A DNA stretch of 64,000 nucleotides from Picocystis sp. L7 (lineage: Eukaryota; Chlorophyta; Picocystophyceae; Picocystales; Picocystaceae), in NCBI GenBank assembly GCA_020975725.1, contig QXJR01000006.1:496001-560000 (forward strand). The letters are read 5' to 3'. Position numbers and translations under genes: made by a program. Position 1 is the stretch's first letter; each line of letters starts with the position of its first letter. Positions 32,985 to 44,049 of this stretch are shown one piece after another. The notes under the pieces are model-generated. The model had not been told where the DNA came from, did not search any database, and saw only the letters and a list, made by a program, of their open reading frames with translations.

Positions 32985-33740
32985 TGTTGCGCAAGACACG
33001 ATATCCTTAAGATAGGACTTATTGTCTATCGACCGTGTCTATTCGAATATAGTCGAGAGAAGACGAGCTTGGAGCTTGCCATGAATCGTTGGGTATATAA
33101 CCATCTATAGGACTGATTCTCCTTCCCCACTAGTGGTACAACTATGGGGATTAAGGACGAACTTGGTGGGAAGTATTCGATAACCTGATCCGAAGGCAAG
33201 ACGGTTGCCCCAAAGTTCAAATGCCAAGACATACCTTCGTCTATCCTCATGAACCCGAGAGTTATTTTGCGGCCACCCTAGAATTACAAGGCAAATCGGG
33301 GACTGAATTTCATCCCGATGTGCCAACCTCGATTGACGGGTAAGGAAGCAACACGGGGAGCTTCGTTACGTGCCGGCCGATCATACAACCGTCCGATGAG
33401 GGTACACGGATCAGGTGACCGCTAGGCACCCTGTGAAGATCAAGGAGCCGACTTGATCCGCATCCTACAAGAAGGCTCATTAGAGCACCTTTGACTTGAC
33501 TTGAACAAAGAGTTTTGCCTTGATGATGCCCCGAGTGCGTTCCTCCACCACCTATGAAGCTTGCAATGGCTTTCTAGAACCGCAAAGGCTCGTTCAAGAC
33601 AATAGAAACCATCTCACTCTGCTAACGCTCCCGAAATGTGCTTGTAGAGGTGGTTCTCATCCTTCCCTTACAACGTCTTGGCCTTTTTGTGGCTCAAAAC
33701 GTGTGTGAATTGGCCATGTCTCCACGGACGTTATGCAATT
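32985..33740 (+). repeat. Old solo LTR of the Ty3 element 1 family
   Basis: Begins TGTTGCGC and ends TTATGCAATT; at 756 bp it is the same length as the LTRs of Ty3 element 1. Shared landmarks are GAGCTTGGAGCTTG near 33068, CCGTCCGATGAGGG near 33390, GTGACC near 33416, TTTTGCCTTGATGA near 33513, and GTGTGAATTGGCCATGTCTC near 33704. It is well diverged, so old. The flanks CTCG (32981-32984) and CTTG (33741-33744) could be a decayed 4-bp target duplication. Confidence 0.75.
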
Positions 33741-33744
33741 CTTG

Positions 33745-36700
33745 TTTCACGAGGGAATTGCTCTTTTCTTCGGATAGGCAACGACAAAATGGCGATAAAC
33801 GTTGCAGATCCTCCGGTTGTAAGTTCAAAGCTTCTCCAACCAATTCGGAGCCATGGCCTTAGTTCTCAATACCTTAGTGTTCGACGGGTGTAGTATTTTG
33901 GTAGGTTGCTTTACACCTAAGTGACGCTTCATGTGGCAACTTTCCGTTTCAAACAGAATAAACGCTAGAGAATACAATACAGAGTTCTTGCAAAGGGCAC
34001 CTAGGCGACCTACGTTCGTACCTTGAGCTTGTCTTCGAGCAACACGGGGGTGTTTGCTTTACAAGACATTGCAAAAGCACCCCCAAATGCACAAAGCGTT
34101 TTTCCGTATTTCACTCGGTTTGGTGTTGCATATTCATCTCCTCTCCTAAAAGAGATATGTTTGACATGCTTTTCCTTGCTTTCAATTCTTTTTAGTTGCA
34201 AGCCTCTTGTCACTACCCTCTCAAGAATCATATCATGTAGCACCGATCCTATTTTCGGACGAATGCAAGAATATCACGGATATGGCGTTCGAGACAGAAG
34301 CATCCATTTACTTCACCATATCTACACCTTGCACGGTCACCTATCAACATCGTAGAGTGGAACATAGAAACCTTTCTATTCTCTTGACATTTGTTAAAGA
34401 GATTTGTGAATATTCACTTGCTCGTCATGGTGCTTGCGGAGCTTTGTCCATGGTTAAACTGCACACGAAGTTGGTAGAAAAATGTGACCCGTCGTGTTTG
34501 CGCAATTGTGCTCACATAAAAAAATATGCCCATGTGAAGGTGACTACCATTAGTTGAATGAAGCAAACGACCTTTAGAGGAAACTACCAATGCCTCCACA
34601 AGACCCTAGAAGGTAGCGATACATCTCCCATGCGCACTTTTTCGCATCAAGAGCTTTTGGTATATACATGCTAGAACAACCATACTAATAACGTAAAATG
34701 CCCGAGGAAGATTGTTGCACAACGAGGGACACCATTCCTTACATGGCTTCCACGATGGCAACCGACACGGTTGCGTTTTATTTCAAATGGTCCTATCTAG
34801 TTAATCTACCAAAGAAAGGACCCATGAACCGAATGAAGCATAATCTTTACGTTGATGCTTGTAGTTTGTCTTCAAGATTTGTTTCGATTTCAAAGCAAAC
34901 CCTCGAGTTCGACATCTTTTTGAAAGGTGCACACAGTAGCTATACCGACTTTGCACCTTTTGTACCTTTCTCGCTTTGAAGTGTTGCATGCTCGGCAAGT
35001 GGGAGAAGGATAACACTATCTCCATTATGACCTAAATCAACCAAAGTCAATCGTTGTTCTTGAAGTGACTATGCAGTTACCGAGTGAGCCATGTGTGAGA
35101 CCTGTCCCTCCAAGGTCGACGTACCTAGAGTGTGCGTATACCATTTCAAAATCCAAGATATGAAGTAGTTTTCAAATTGCATACGTTGTTCCTAGGATGT
35201 CTTTGAGGGAAAGAATACAACTCACACTTCATATCTTTGCTTTGGTCAAACTTATTCAACACACAAGCTACAAAAGTAAGTTTTTGCAACGCAGGAGCGA
35301 TTCGATAACGCAGTCGTTTGCAACTTCCATTTCACGCTTTTGAAGGCTAGTCGCCATACAATCAATTGATGGAGCATGGAGTCCACCTGGGGTTGTTTGA
35401 CTCCTCAAATTGACGTAAACATACTAGCAATGGATAGGCCTTCCACAATCATAAAGAAGCCTCGCAAAGAAACGTGTTGCAAGCTAAACCGAAACGAGAC
35501 GACAAGGACTACCAAGAAGGGGAAGTCACTGTTGATCTGTTTTTTCTTAACATCATGAGGTTTTACCTTAGTAGGTAGGTCGTTTTGAACAGATAGGGTT
35601 TTGTCGATGGATCCCACGGACGAGCGATGGAATGACGGTGGCGCTAAATGGTGGCTTTGCGAGTGTCATCGATGTATTCACGCAAGCATGATATGTATTC
35701 GATGCCGCAAACGTGCGAAGAATAGAGGGCGGAATACCAGCCCCTCCATGCGGAACCGTCGTCCCTGCTTGTAGTACAGACTCTGTTCTCTGCAAAGAGA
35801 GGAAACTCGCAAAGGAATCCCCAAACCAAGGTCTCTCAGTGGTGACCACAATGGAAAGAACGCTGTCATCCTGTGGAACTAGTTCAAACCGTCGATCCTA
35901 TGCGACGTTGATGGCAAATCCTAAACTCAAACGGGTATCATTGACGGGCACTTAGTGTGGTCGCAGGGACTTGAGTTTTAGAACTTTTCACATTGAAGGC
36001 CTGCTGATAGAGAACAGCCATGATATTCATGGTACTGGGAAAGGCTACTGTGGCCTTGATGCAAGTTTGCCAGCATAACGTCCAGTTATCATTATTCAGG
36101 TATGCCTATCACGTATTTTACAATGCTCTAACAAATGGGAAGGGGAACGTGAATGGTTACGCAATCGGCGTCATAATTTGGGAAGGCTGCAACTTTGGCT
36201 GTTCAATACCCTGCAGATATTGTTGGACAGCAAGCAGTGTTTGTTCCCATCAAAAAGTAACTGTGACATTTGTGCGTGGAGATAAATACTAATTTTGCTC
36301 GGTACCTTCCTACAAATTAATTACGTGCCAGTTGATCAACGCTGCTTGTGTCAAATCTGAAAAGAAACAGTCTTAAAATTTTGGATTTGTCATCCTGCTG
36401 ACCTTGCTAAACAAATGCCAGGATCAGATTCGCATGTTTATGATTGTGTTCTTCGAACATGAAAGTGGAAGGAGCCAATGTATCAATCTGCCAAATTGAA
36501 AAGATACTTCCAGATTACCACGTACAGTGAACTACATGTGATTTATCCTGCTCAGCGTGGTTCAGAACATGGATTCTCGCAATAGTCTCTCCCCCAGGCT
36601 TCTCATCTTGATGGTATATGTGTCCGTACGACAAGAAAGCAATGTGCCAAATAACCTGAAGCACAGCTCCTATTCCTGGTTCTGTAGACCTATTCACCTG

Positions 36701-37170
36701 GCAACCTCACACTGGTTCGTTACCCAGTTTCTGACTCAAACAACAGGACAAAATACGCAGCACTACTGCATGTCAAGATATGCTTCATAGTAATCTCCAG
36801 GATATCAAAGTTCCCCGTGTCAGATAACTTGCGAACTTCATAGCCAAAAATCTCTCGGTGTCCAGCGACAATTCTGCCATAATTCTGGTGCTCGTGTATG
36901 ATCCCCCACAAGAAAAACAGTAGTTTTAAACCTCAGAACCAAACTCATGCAAAAAGGACCTTTTGCAAAATTGTACACCACACTATTTACTTGGAGGAAA
37001 TGTTAGTGAGCGCTTGCAGCAATGATGTTCTCGAAGCAACGAAGCTCTATTAGGTGTACTAGTTACGGCAAAAACTTCGAATTTGCTATTGATATTATCT
37101 AGACATGAGTGTTGGTCAGGGTCAATAAATTCACATCGGTCTTATTTAAGTCAACAAGCCTTACTGCATC
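33745..37170. other. No gene recognised
   Basis: 3.4 kb of AT-richer sequence. Open frames of up to 122 codons occur on both strands, for example 34023-34355 and 35568-35849, but they overlap one another and none has a motif. Confidence 0.55.
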
Positions 37171-37173
37171 CGC

Positions 37174-38211
37174 TTATTCCTGCCTATCCTGGTCAGCGTA
37201 ATGTGCAGTTTGCCCAACCTGCATACAATGCTCCTTATTAATGTAGCAGAGTACAGATAGCAAAGACTGTATCTTTCCTCCACGGTGATTTGGTTCACAC
37301 CTCTGGAAAGGATGTGTTGGGTCTGTCAGTAAATGTACCCATTCATCAGGTTGGTTGGTGTGCACTGTAGGGTGTGAAAAGTTTGCAATGTAAACGGCGC
37401 CACCAGTATGCAGCGGAGCAAAGCATCGGTAGGAGAAGACGTTTTGCGCAAAGCCAAGTCGGGTTATGATGCTCAGTGAACTCCTACTTTCAACAAGATT
37501 CCTTGCACACAACATTACCCGTATGTCTTCCTTGATCGTGGCGCTTTGAAATTGCAGCCTAGTCGAGAGCACATTTGCTGCTTGCAATCTCTTCATCATG
37601 ATCCAAACTGGATTTGCATCAAGGGTATCTTCTCCTACCACCATTGTCAGACTTGGTGAAGAAAAACTAACAGCAGCCAAATAATAAGAAAGGGGCGGCT
37701 GCCAGTAGCTTCTATGAACATCGCTTGAATAGTTTTGCCTGAATGCATCCCCATTTCGCACATGTGCAACAAGCACTCTACCATGCAGAATTAAGTAATC
37801 CTTGCAATAGCTTCTTTTGCATATCCCGAGATAGGTCCTGAAGCAAGAAAGCAGTTCATCCTCCAAGGCCCGTGAAATTGGGAAAATGGGTAACTTCAAG
37901 TCCCAGAAGAGTCCAGCATTTCCATTCCGAGGATAACAGAGTGCCGATTGTCTACCGTTCTGTCGAAATGCGAACGCATGAAAATCCCGGCGTATATCGA
38001 AAGCGTAGTTAACATGATCCTTGTCAGGCAGCTCAATGTACATGCCACAAAAGTACGCAAGAACAAATGCTTTGAAAACTGCGTATACAGAGTTACCGGT
38101 ACGCCCAGTTCCACTGAAACTTGTAACTCTTATACCTTGTCTCGACAGTGAATTATCGGATCGGGTGACGAACTTGCAAGATCTACATAGCGCGGAATAC
38201 CGAGAGGCCAT
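37174..38211 (-). CDS. Glycosyltransferase-like protein with HVRNGD motif
   Basis: 345 residues from ATG 38211. The N-terminal GTGRTGNSVYAVFKAFVLA resembles the glycine-rich first loop of GT11/GT23-type fucosyltransferases (GR-x-GN). VLVAHVRNGDAF near 37760 matches their H-x-R-x-GD box, which binds GDP-sugar. The later TMVVGEDTLDANPVW fits a strand near the nucleotide site. I infer a fucosyltransferase-like enzyme; acceptor and exact family are unknown. No signal anchor is visible at this start, and a frame continues upstream to 38467 in another phase, so an N-terminal exon may be missing. Harbinger A begins only about 165 bp upstream of the ATG and may have displaced its promoter. Confidence 0.6.
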   Translation of the reverse strand: MASRYSALCRSCKFVTRSDNSLSRQGIRVTSFSGTGRTGNSVYAVFKAFVLAYFCGMYIELPDKDHVNYAFDIRRDFHAFAFRQNGRQSALCYPRNGNAGLFWDLKLPIFPISRALEDELLSCFRTYLGICKRSYCKDYLILHGRVLVAHVRNGDAFRQNYSSDVHRSYWQPPLSYYLAAVSFSSPSLTMVVGEDTLDANPVWIMMKRLQAANVLSTRLQFQSATIKEDIRVMLCARNLVESRSSLSIITRLGFAQNVFSYRCFAPLHTGGAVYIANFSHPTVHTNQPDEWVHLLTDPTHPFQRCEPNHRGGKIQSLLSVLCYINKEHCMQVGQTAHYADQDRQE

Positions 38212-38374
38212 CCGTCCAAGATCCTCTCAGAAGAAACGCACATCCAGGCAAACAATGCTCCGGAGGACAAGTGGCTATCGACAGACCTGGGTTCAGGGTT
38301 CCACCTCTGCCTCCCTGGCTCTGTGTGGTTAAGTTCGATTTTAAGCGCCGATCTGCGGTGGATCCAGAGGGGGC

Positions 38375-38660
38375 TCCCTTTCCCACGGTTCGGGGGGGCG
38401 TCCCTCGATAAACATCGACAAAGTTTACGAAAAGGGGGGGTCGAAATTCAGCCAAGGGGGGGCTCAAAATTCAGCCACAACCCCCCCCCTTTTGGATAAA
38501 CTTCTCTCGTGTTTACAGCAGGGACGGGTTCCACCGACTGGAAATGGACCCCCCTCCTGGCCCACCGGTCCGAGGGAGGGAAGGGATCGACACTCCGAGG
38601 GGGACACAGGGGCTGAGCCGTGTTCACATGTCACGTTTCCGGGGGAAGTCGGGGAACCAG
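38375..38660 (+). repeat. Left terminal inverted repeat of Harbinger A
   Basis: About 280 bp matching, in reverse complement, 51465-51679 for its outer part and 46100-46160 for its inner part. G-runs and C-runs are frequent. Confidence 0.8.
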
Positions 38661-38689
38661 GGGAGGACTTCTGCAATCGCCCCGATTTC

Positions 38690-38800
38690 GATTTTGGTGC
38701 AACTCGAGAGTTTTTTCTCGACCCCGGGCGGATCGAGTTGCACCAAAATCTCATTTTGGTGCAACTCGAGGCCCCTGAGTTGCACCAAAATGGTTTTCGG
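38690..38800. repeat. Four alternating copies of a 15-bp subterminal motif
   Basis: ATTTTGGTGCAACTC and its reverse complement GAGTTGCACCAAAAT alternate four times in about 100 bp, so the region can fold into hairpins. A fifth copy lies near the other end of the element at 42325. Subterminal repeats of this kind often bind the transposase or its accessory protein. Confidence 0.7.
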
Positions 38801-38870
38801 CCCTACGCCAACCGTCGAACCCGGGGGAGGACTGTCGACGGATTGGTCGATTAACCCGTCGCATTTAACC

Positions 38871-40193
38871 ATGACCTTCGAGGAAAATCGGTGCAACAGG
38901 GTTTACGTCCTCGGAGGGGCTCGTCCTCGTGGTTCGAAAACCGATCGGCGGGAAGTCGACGATTCGATCGCGGACATGCCCTCGAGGATAGGGAGCGCGC
39001 TGGAGCGAAGGGAGCTCCGCAAAGAGTTCGACGAGCTGTCGGAACTCTTCGTGGAGTTCACCCAGTTCCAGGAATATCGAGATGACGTTGTCGTCATACT
39101 CGAAATGATCGTCCAGGCCATGGACGACTGCTTGGAGGACTTGAGGGAGGCGGAGCGCCGTTTCAACTTCGCCGGAGTGGTTGGGAACATCCCGCGCCCA
39201 ATCGCCGACTTCGACGATGAGTGGTTGCGACAGCATTGTCGCTTCGTCGGCTGGGAGATACGGGAGCTCATGAGGATCCTCCATGTACCTCCCATCATCC
39301 GAGTGTCGGGATCTCGAAGGGTCTTCACCGGCGAGGAGGGAATGTTGGTGATGCTGCGACGCCTCGCAGGTTTGGAAAACCTATACCACCTCAGTGCAAC
39401 ATTCGATCGCTTGCCGACCGCGATCTCGGAGTTGCATAATGCCATGCTCGACCACGTCTATCCGTATGCCAAGCGAGCTTTGCGATTGGAGGTGTGGGAG
39501 GATGAGCTCCCGCGATTGGCACGGGAGTTGCACCAACAAGGGTGCCTCATCCCCACATGCTGCGGGTTCATCGATGGAACGATCTTCAAGATTCGAAGAC
39601 CGACGGAAGGAGAGGATGCAGCGTATAATGGCTGGAAGAGGATGCATGCAACGAAGTACCAGGCCGTGGTCCTGGCCAATTTCATGATTGGGGACTACGA
39701 TGGTCCACATGCAGGCTCGGCTGGAGACGGGAACATCTTGCGTCGATCGAACGTGGAGGAACGCCTTCGAGCAATGAGCATTAGATTGGGAAGTACGATC
39801 AGCGTCTATGGAGACGCTGCCTACTCCCTCTCGAGTGTCATTCATAGGCCGCACCGAGGGAACCGCGGAGCCCTCAGTCCGAGTGAGGCGGCCTTCAACG
39901 AGGAGATGAGTTCGTTCCGGCAAACAGTGGAATGGATGTTTGGGAAAATCGAGCAACTCTGGCCGCTCGTGGGCGACAAAACGAGACGTTCGATCATGCT
40001 GCGTCAAACCGGTAAGGAGGATGTGATCGCCGCATTATTGACTAACTTTCACACGTGTCTTTGTGGTGGCGTCACCACCGACTACCTCGGCATCGCACCG
40101 CCAACGTTGCAAGAATACCAGAGGATGGTCTCTCAGGCTGGAGACGGTACGTGTGGTTGGAACGTGCACGCGCGTCGTCGTCTTCGTTCGTGA
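38871..40193 (+). CDS. PIF/Harbinger DDE transposase (Harbinger A)
   Basis: 440 residues from ATG 38871, the first ATG downstream of the subterminal repeats; the upstream open frame crosses the inverted repeat and is unlikely to be translated. DDE_Tnp_4 landmarks are: FIDGTIF (first Asp, near 39568), the long NFMIGDYDGPHAGSAGD segment, VYGDAAYS (second Asp, near 39806), and VEWMFGKIE (Glu, near 39928). The N-terminal part has acidic helices and a WEIRELMRIL segment that fits the helix-turn-helix region of HARBI1-like proteins. The protein cuts and pastes the element and works with the accessory protein on the opposite strand. All three catalytic residues are present. Confidence 0.85.
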   Translation: MTFEENRCNRVYVLGGARPRGSKTDRREVDDSIADMPSRIGSALERRELRKEFDELSELFVEFTQFQEYRDDVVVILEMIVQAMDDCLEDLREAERRFNFAGVVGNIPRPIADFDDEWLRQHCRFVGWEIRELMRILHVPPIIRVSGSRRVFTGEEGMLVMLRRLAGLENLYHLSATFDRLPTAISELHNAMLDHVYPYAKRALRLEVWEDELPRLARELHQQGCLIPTCCGFIDGTIFKIRRPTEGEDAAYNGWKRMHATKYQAVVLANFMIGDYDGPHAGSAGDGNILRRSNVEERLRAMSIRLGSTISVYGDAAYSLSSVIHRPHRGNRGALSPSEAAFNEEMSSFRQTVEWMFGKIEQLWPLVGDKTRRSIMLRQTGKEDVIAALLTNFHTCLCGGVTTDYLGIAPPTLQEYQRMVSQAGDGTCGWNVHARRRLRS

Positions 40194-40424
40194 GGCTGAC
40201 GTTTTTTTTCTACGTTGGTGTTTTTCTTTTCGGACAGTCGAGGCCATGGTTCGCAACTAGGAAGAAGGAAAGAAGGAGACGAGGTTGGATCCTTGCACAT
40301 TCGTGCACGAACAAGTCGGTGGAAGGTTCCAGCAAAAGGCTGTGCAACAGTTTGTGCACTTTTGCACGTTCCTGTCGTCAGCAACAGAGCTTCTCCTTCT
40401 TTCTTCAACAGCAACTTCCTTCTT

Positions 40425-40840
40425 TTCAGCAGCAGCAGCAGATCATTGAACGGCATTCTTACTTTTCAGCAGCAGCAGCAGATCATTGAACGGCATTCTT
40501 ACTTTTCAGCAGCAGCAGCAGATCATTGAACGGCATTCTTACTTTTCAGCAACAGCAGCAAATCATTGAACGGCATTCTTACTTTTCAGCAGCAGCAGCA
40601 AATCATTGAACGGCATTCTTACTTTTCAGCAGCAGCAGCAAATCATTGAACGGCATTCTTACTTTTCAGCAGCAGCAGCAAATCATTGAACGGCATTCTT
40701 ACTTTTCAGCAGCAGCAGCAAATCATTGAACGGCATTCTTACTTTTCAGCAGCAGCAGCAGATCATTGAACGGCATTCTTACTTTTCAGCGGCAGCAGCA
40801 AATCATTGAACGGCATTCTTACTTTTCAGCAACAGTAGTC
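40425..40840. repeat. Minisatellite, 40-bp unit, about 10 copies
   Basis: The phrase ATCATTGAACGGCATTCTTA recurs every 40 bp from 40442 to 40802, joined by CAG-rich linkers (CAGCAGCAGCAG). Copies are nearly identical, so the array is young or kept uniform. It lies between the two convergent genes of Harbinger A. Confidence 0.97.
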
Positions 40841-41051
40841 TTTATTGGGAAGTAGGAGCTGCTGCAAGGCTTGGGCAACCTTCCTTGTCGGGACCAAGTG
40901 CAAGAACTATCAATTGCAAATGGGCATGGGAGTTGTACTCCTGGAAGTGGACAGGAGAAGTGCTGTCAAACGCATTCAGTGAGAAGAAGCAACTAATACA
41001 TTGGCGTCAAAACATTTGTAATACTACATGAAAGTCAATTACATCTACATC

Positions 41052-42026
41052 CTAGTACCGGTCTTTCCCACTTCGCTCCTTGTTTGGAGATTCAACTTCG
41101 ACTTCGTCGACTTGCGTCGAACGCTCGTATGTCAGAGAAGTAGTGATGGTCGAATGTCCTCCCAAGTGCCGCGCGAGGTATTCTTCCAATGGCATTGGCT
41201 CCGGGAAGTGAGCCGGATTCTTGCAGAACAATCTCGACTGCACCTCGTATTCTCTCATTGCTCGGTCGTACGCTCTTTCTCGGCGCAACACCTTCAGCTC
41301 CTCGCGAAAGCAAGTGATCCGTCCTTCTCGTTCTCCAGTCGCGGAAGAGCGACGACGGCGCCCACCACCACGTCCATCAGCCTCGTCCGGCGACGTGCTG
41401 GTAGGCGACGTCGATTGCTTTCGCTTCCCACCTCGCTGCAACTGGTGCTCCCGTAGCAGTTCGCCAAGTCGCTCCTTCTCCTCGCGAGCCAGATTTTTCT
41501 GGCTGGCCTCCGCCCCTTTCCTCGCCTCCGCCTCCTCCATCCTTTCGCTGACCTCCTCGCACAGCTGGGCGAGTTCCTCATCCACTCTCCCTCCTCCGCG
41601 ACCGGTCGCTCCCAACGCTTCCTGCTCGTTGTCGCGGTGCAAGCGAATGATGTCCATCAATCGCCTCTGCACCACTTTTCGCTGCAATACCCAACCGCCG
41701 AAAAGGTCGGGGTAGGATCCTCGCAACCGTTCCAACAGCAGCTTCCACGCGCTATTCTTCTCCACATTCGACACCTTCTCGAAGAAGCAGCATTCCTCGT
41801 CCAGGACGGTTCGGAGGAGCGCCTTCTGGTGCGCCAGCGTCCACGTCCGACCCCGGTTCTGCGTGGACGTGTTCGCACCAATTTTGTGCGCACTCCTCTC
41901 TGGATCGCCGGCATGGGGGCCACGTTCCTCGTCCCCTTCCACGCCGACGCTCTTCTCTGCCGACGGATGTTGCGCGCTCTCACGGGTAACATCCGTCGGC
42001 AAAGGCTTGCCGTCGACACCGCCCAT
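41052..42026 (-). CDS. Harbinger Myb/SANT-like accessory protein (Harbinger A)
   Basis: 324 residues from ATG 42026; the frame is open to 42116. The N-terminal part, with RGRTWTLAHQKALL, then DLFGGWVLQRKVVQRRLMDI, forms the trihelical Myb/SANT-like DNA-binding region. A central, very basic and Ser/Gly-rich section (GGRRRRSSATGERE) looks like a nuclear localisation signal, and helical charged segments flank it. In known Harbingers this protein binds the element ends and brings the transposase to the nucleus. The gene is intact, converges on the transposase, and its decayed relative is at 873-1889. Confidence 0.7.
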   Translation of the reverse strand: MGGVDGKPLPTDVTRESAQHPSAEKSVGVEGDEERGPHAGDPERSAHKIGANTSTQNRGRTWTLAHQKALLRTVLDEECCFFEKVSNVEKNSAWKLLLERLRGSYPDLFGGWVLQRKVVQRRLMDIIRLHRDNEQEALGATGRGGGRVDEELAQLCEEVSERMEEAEARKGAEASQKNLAREEKERLGELLREHQLQRGGKRKQSTSPTSTSPDEADGRGGGRRRRSSATGEREGRITCFREELKVLRRERAYDRAMREYEVQSRLFCKNPAHFPEPMPLEEYLARHLGGHSTITTSLTYERSTQVDEVEVESPNKERSGKDRY

Positions 42027-42805
42027 TCCTGTCGCACGCGATCCGCGCGAGAGCCGACCGTTAGCAACACCATATCCACTACATCGGAACTCGTCGTTCC
42101 ACAGAACCGAACACACCTGTTGGATCGACCGTCACATGAACATGCGTCATCGCCATCGGCGCATGGGCCGACGGTCGTCCCTGCCCACCCGACCTTCCCG
42201 CCAGTCCGCGAACAATCGAAATTTCGACAAGTGCCGCAGAGGACGTCCCGGTTGCACCATTCCAGTTGGTCCGGAATCAGAAGCCCACGGGCCCTCGAGA
42301 AAAGGGGAACATCATCACCCGAAATGAGTTGCACCAAAATCCGGGTTGACCCGATTTGCAGAAGTCCTCCAGGGAATGGTTTGGGGCATTCACAGGTCAA
42401 ACCGAGGAGGGTACGAACTCTGGACATGTCGCGAATATTCGGGATCATTCGTGGAGGGAGCGGTATTCGTTCAGCGTGGACGAGGGTGGACTTGGCGCGG
42501 TTCTCAGCGCGGCAACGAGGAAAAAGAAAGGTCCAGCTGCCTCCACATGGTCTTCTAGGCGCGAAAGGCATGGATGAAGGTCTGCACCAAAGGCCACAGC
42601 CTTCAACCGGCGTGGACGGGGTGTACAAGGGATGGCTCGCGGCGAGGGACATGCGCGAACGAGAAGAGGAAAAAGAGGAAAAAGAAGCTAGAGCTGAACG
42701 AGAGGCGAGGATGAACAGAGTCCTCGATGCGTTTCTTGTGTGCAACGATGCGATTCACGATATCGTCACGAAGCTTGCACTTCCACTCGTCTAGGACAGG
42801 GGTGA

Positions 42806-44049
42806 GCGAGCTTGCTGGAAACGCGAAAGGGTACAAAACAACTTCTACGAATTGCTCAACCCACGAACGCCATGCGACGTCTTCAAAAGGCGAATGCGAA
42901 TGACGCGTGACAGCTTCGAGAAGTTACTAGACTTGGTTCGGGCGGATTTGGAACCTCGCTCGCGTGCAAGGGAAGATTTGAGTTCCCCTAGGAGAACCCT
43001 CTGCGTAACCCTCATAAGGTTGGCTCATGGAACGAGCTTTCTGCAACTTAGTGAAACTTTCGCCATTGGTATTTCAACAGCTCACAGGTGTTACAGGAGG
43101 GGGATCCAAGCCATCTACAACTTGAAGGACAGGTTCATTCAGATGCCGTCCTCTTATGCAGATCTGGAAGCGTGTATCGAAACGTTTGCTGGTCGGGGAT
43201 TTCCCAACGCATGCTTGGCTGTTGACGGATGCCATGTGCCAGTCGAACTAACTGACCAGTACAACGGTTTGCAGGACTTCATTTGCTACAAAGGATACTA
43301 CTCTCTCAACAACGTAGCATATGTGGATGGGAAGGGTATGTTCAAGGCAGTCCTATGTGGTTGGGCGGGGTCCTCTGTAGATGGGGGGGTCATCAAAGAA
43401 ATGGACTTTACGAGAATCCTTCAGGCAAGTGGAACCGGTGGTGTCGACGTGGCGAGCGTGTGATGAGTAGAATCGAACTCTGGAAGTACGACTGACAAAT
43501 GCTTCTTGAACTGCACAGAGTGGCTTCCTGCTCAAGTTCCCATCACTATTCAAGACTGTCCACTTCCTCGACAATGATGGTAGGCCAGCCAGTGTGCAGG
43601 TGCCTCCAACGGTGCTTGCCGATTCAGCTTTTGGGTTAGAGACATGGCAGATGACGCCATATAAAGGAGAAAATGGGACAGGCAGTGGTCCAGAGCGGCG
43701 GTTTAATTGGGTGCACAGTTCTGCACGGGTGATAGTGGAGCATGCTTTTGGACGGCTGAAGGGCAGGTTCAGGTTATTGCTCACTACCCACAGGACATCA
43801 TGGAGTATGGGAACTCGGTCAGTGCTTGGTGCAATGGTCTTGCACAACTTTTTGGGTCTGCAGAATGACAGCTTCGTACCAGAATGGGCAGACGGTGTAG
43901 AGGAGTTGGTAGAGGCAGTGGAGGTGCAGGAACAGGATGGGGCAGAAGAACCAAGGGAAAGACTAGGATGTGCTTTGGAAATAAAACAGGGACTGACAGC
44001 TTTTTTCATGCAAAAGGAACGGCCATGTCGGAGGCAAAGAAACAGGTAA
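42806..44049 (+). CDS. PIF/Harbinger DDE transposase (Harbinger B), two exons
   Basis: The N-terminal segment from about 42806 (CWKRERVQNNFYELLNPRTP) and RMTRDSFEKLLDLV matches the usual start of these transposases. HGTSFLQLSETFAIGISTAHR is the helix-turn-helix. Catalytic points are AVDGCHVPV (first Asp, near 43222), VLADSAFG (second Asp, near 43615) and VEHAFGRLKGRF (Glu, near 43738). A candidate 61-base intron at 43458-43518 (GTGTGATGAG to TGCACAG) joins the two halves in phase at exactly the place where a stop would otherwise end the frame. The frame is also in phase upstream with a charged segment (42649-42792), separated by one stop. All catalytic residues are present, so it may have been active recently. 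An ATG start was not fixed; the first internal one is 42894. Confidence 0.75.
43458..43518 (+). other. Candidate spliceosomal intron, 61 bases
   Basis: GT-AG borders, in-frame stops inside, and phase-0 joining of two conserved transposase parts. A pyrimidine tract is weak. Confidence 0.5.

Noticed and set aside
38544-38870. An earlier start for the Harbinger A transposase
   Set aside because: That part of the frame crosses the terminal inverted repeat and subterminal motifs and begins at a non-standard position; ATG 38871 fits the family better.
40425-40840. Regular repeats that might be read as a CRISPR-like array
   Set aside because: The whole 40-bp unit repeats with no unique spacers, and the context is a eukaryotic transposon, so it is a minisatellite.
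41637-42794. Plus-strand frame of 385 codons and a 362-codon minus frame across the same region
   Set aside because: Most of it is the complement of the accessory gene of Harbinger A or runs through its subterminal repeats; only the last part (42649-42792) might belong to Harbinger B.
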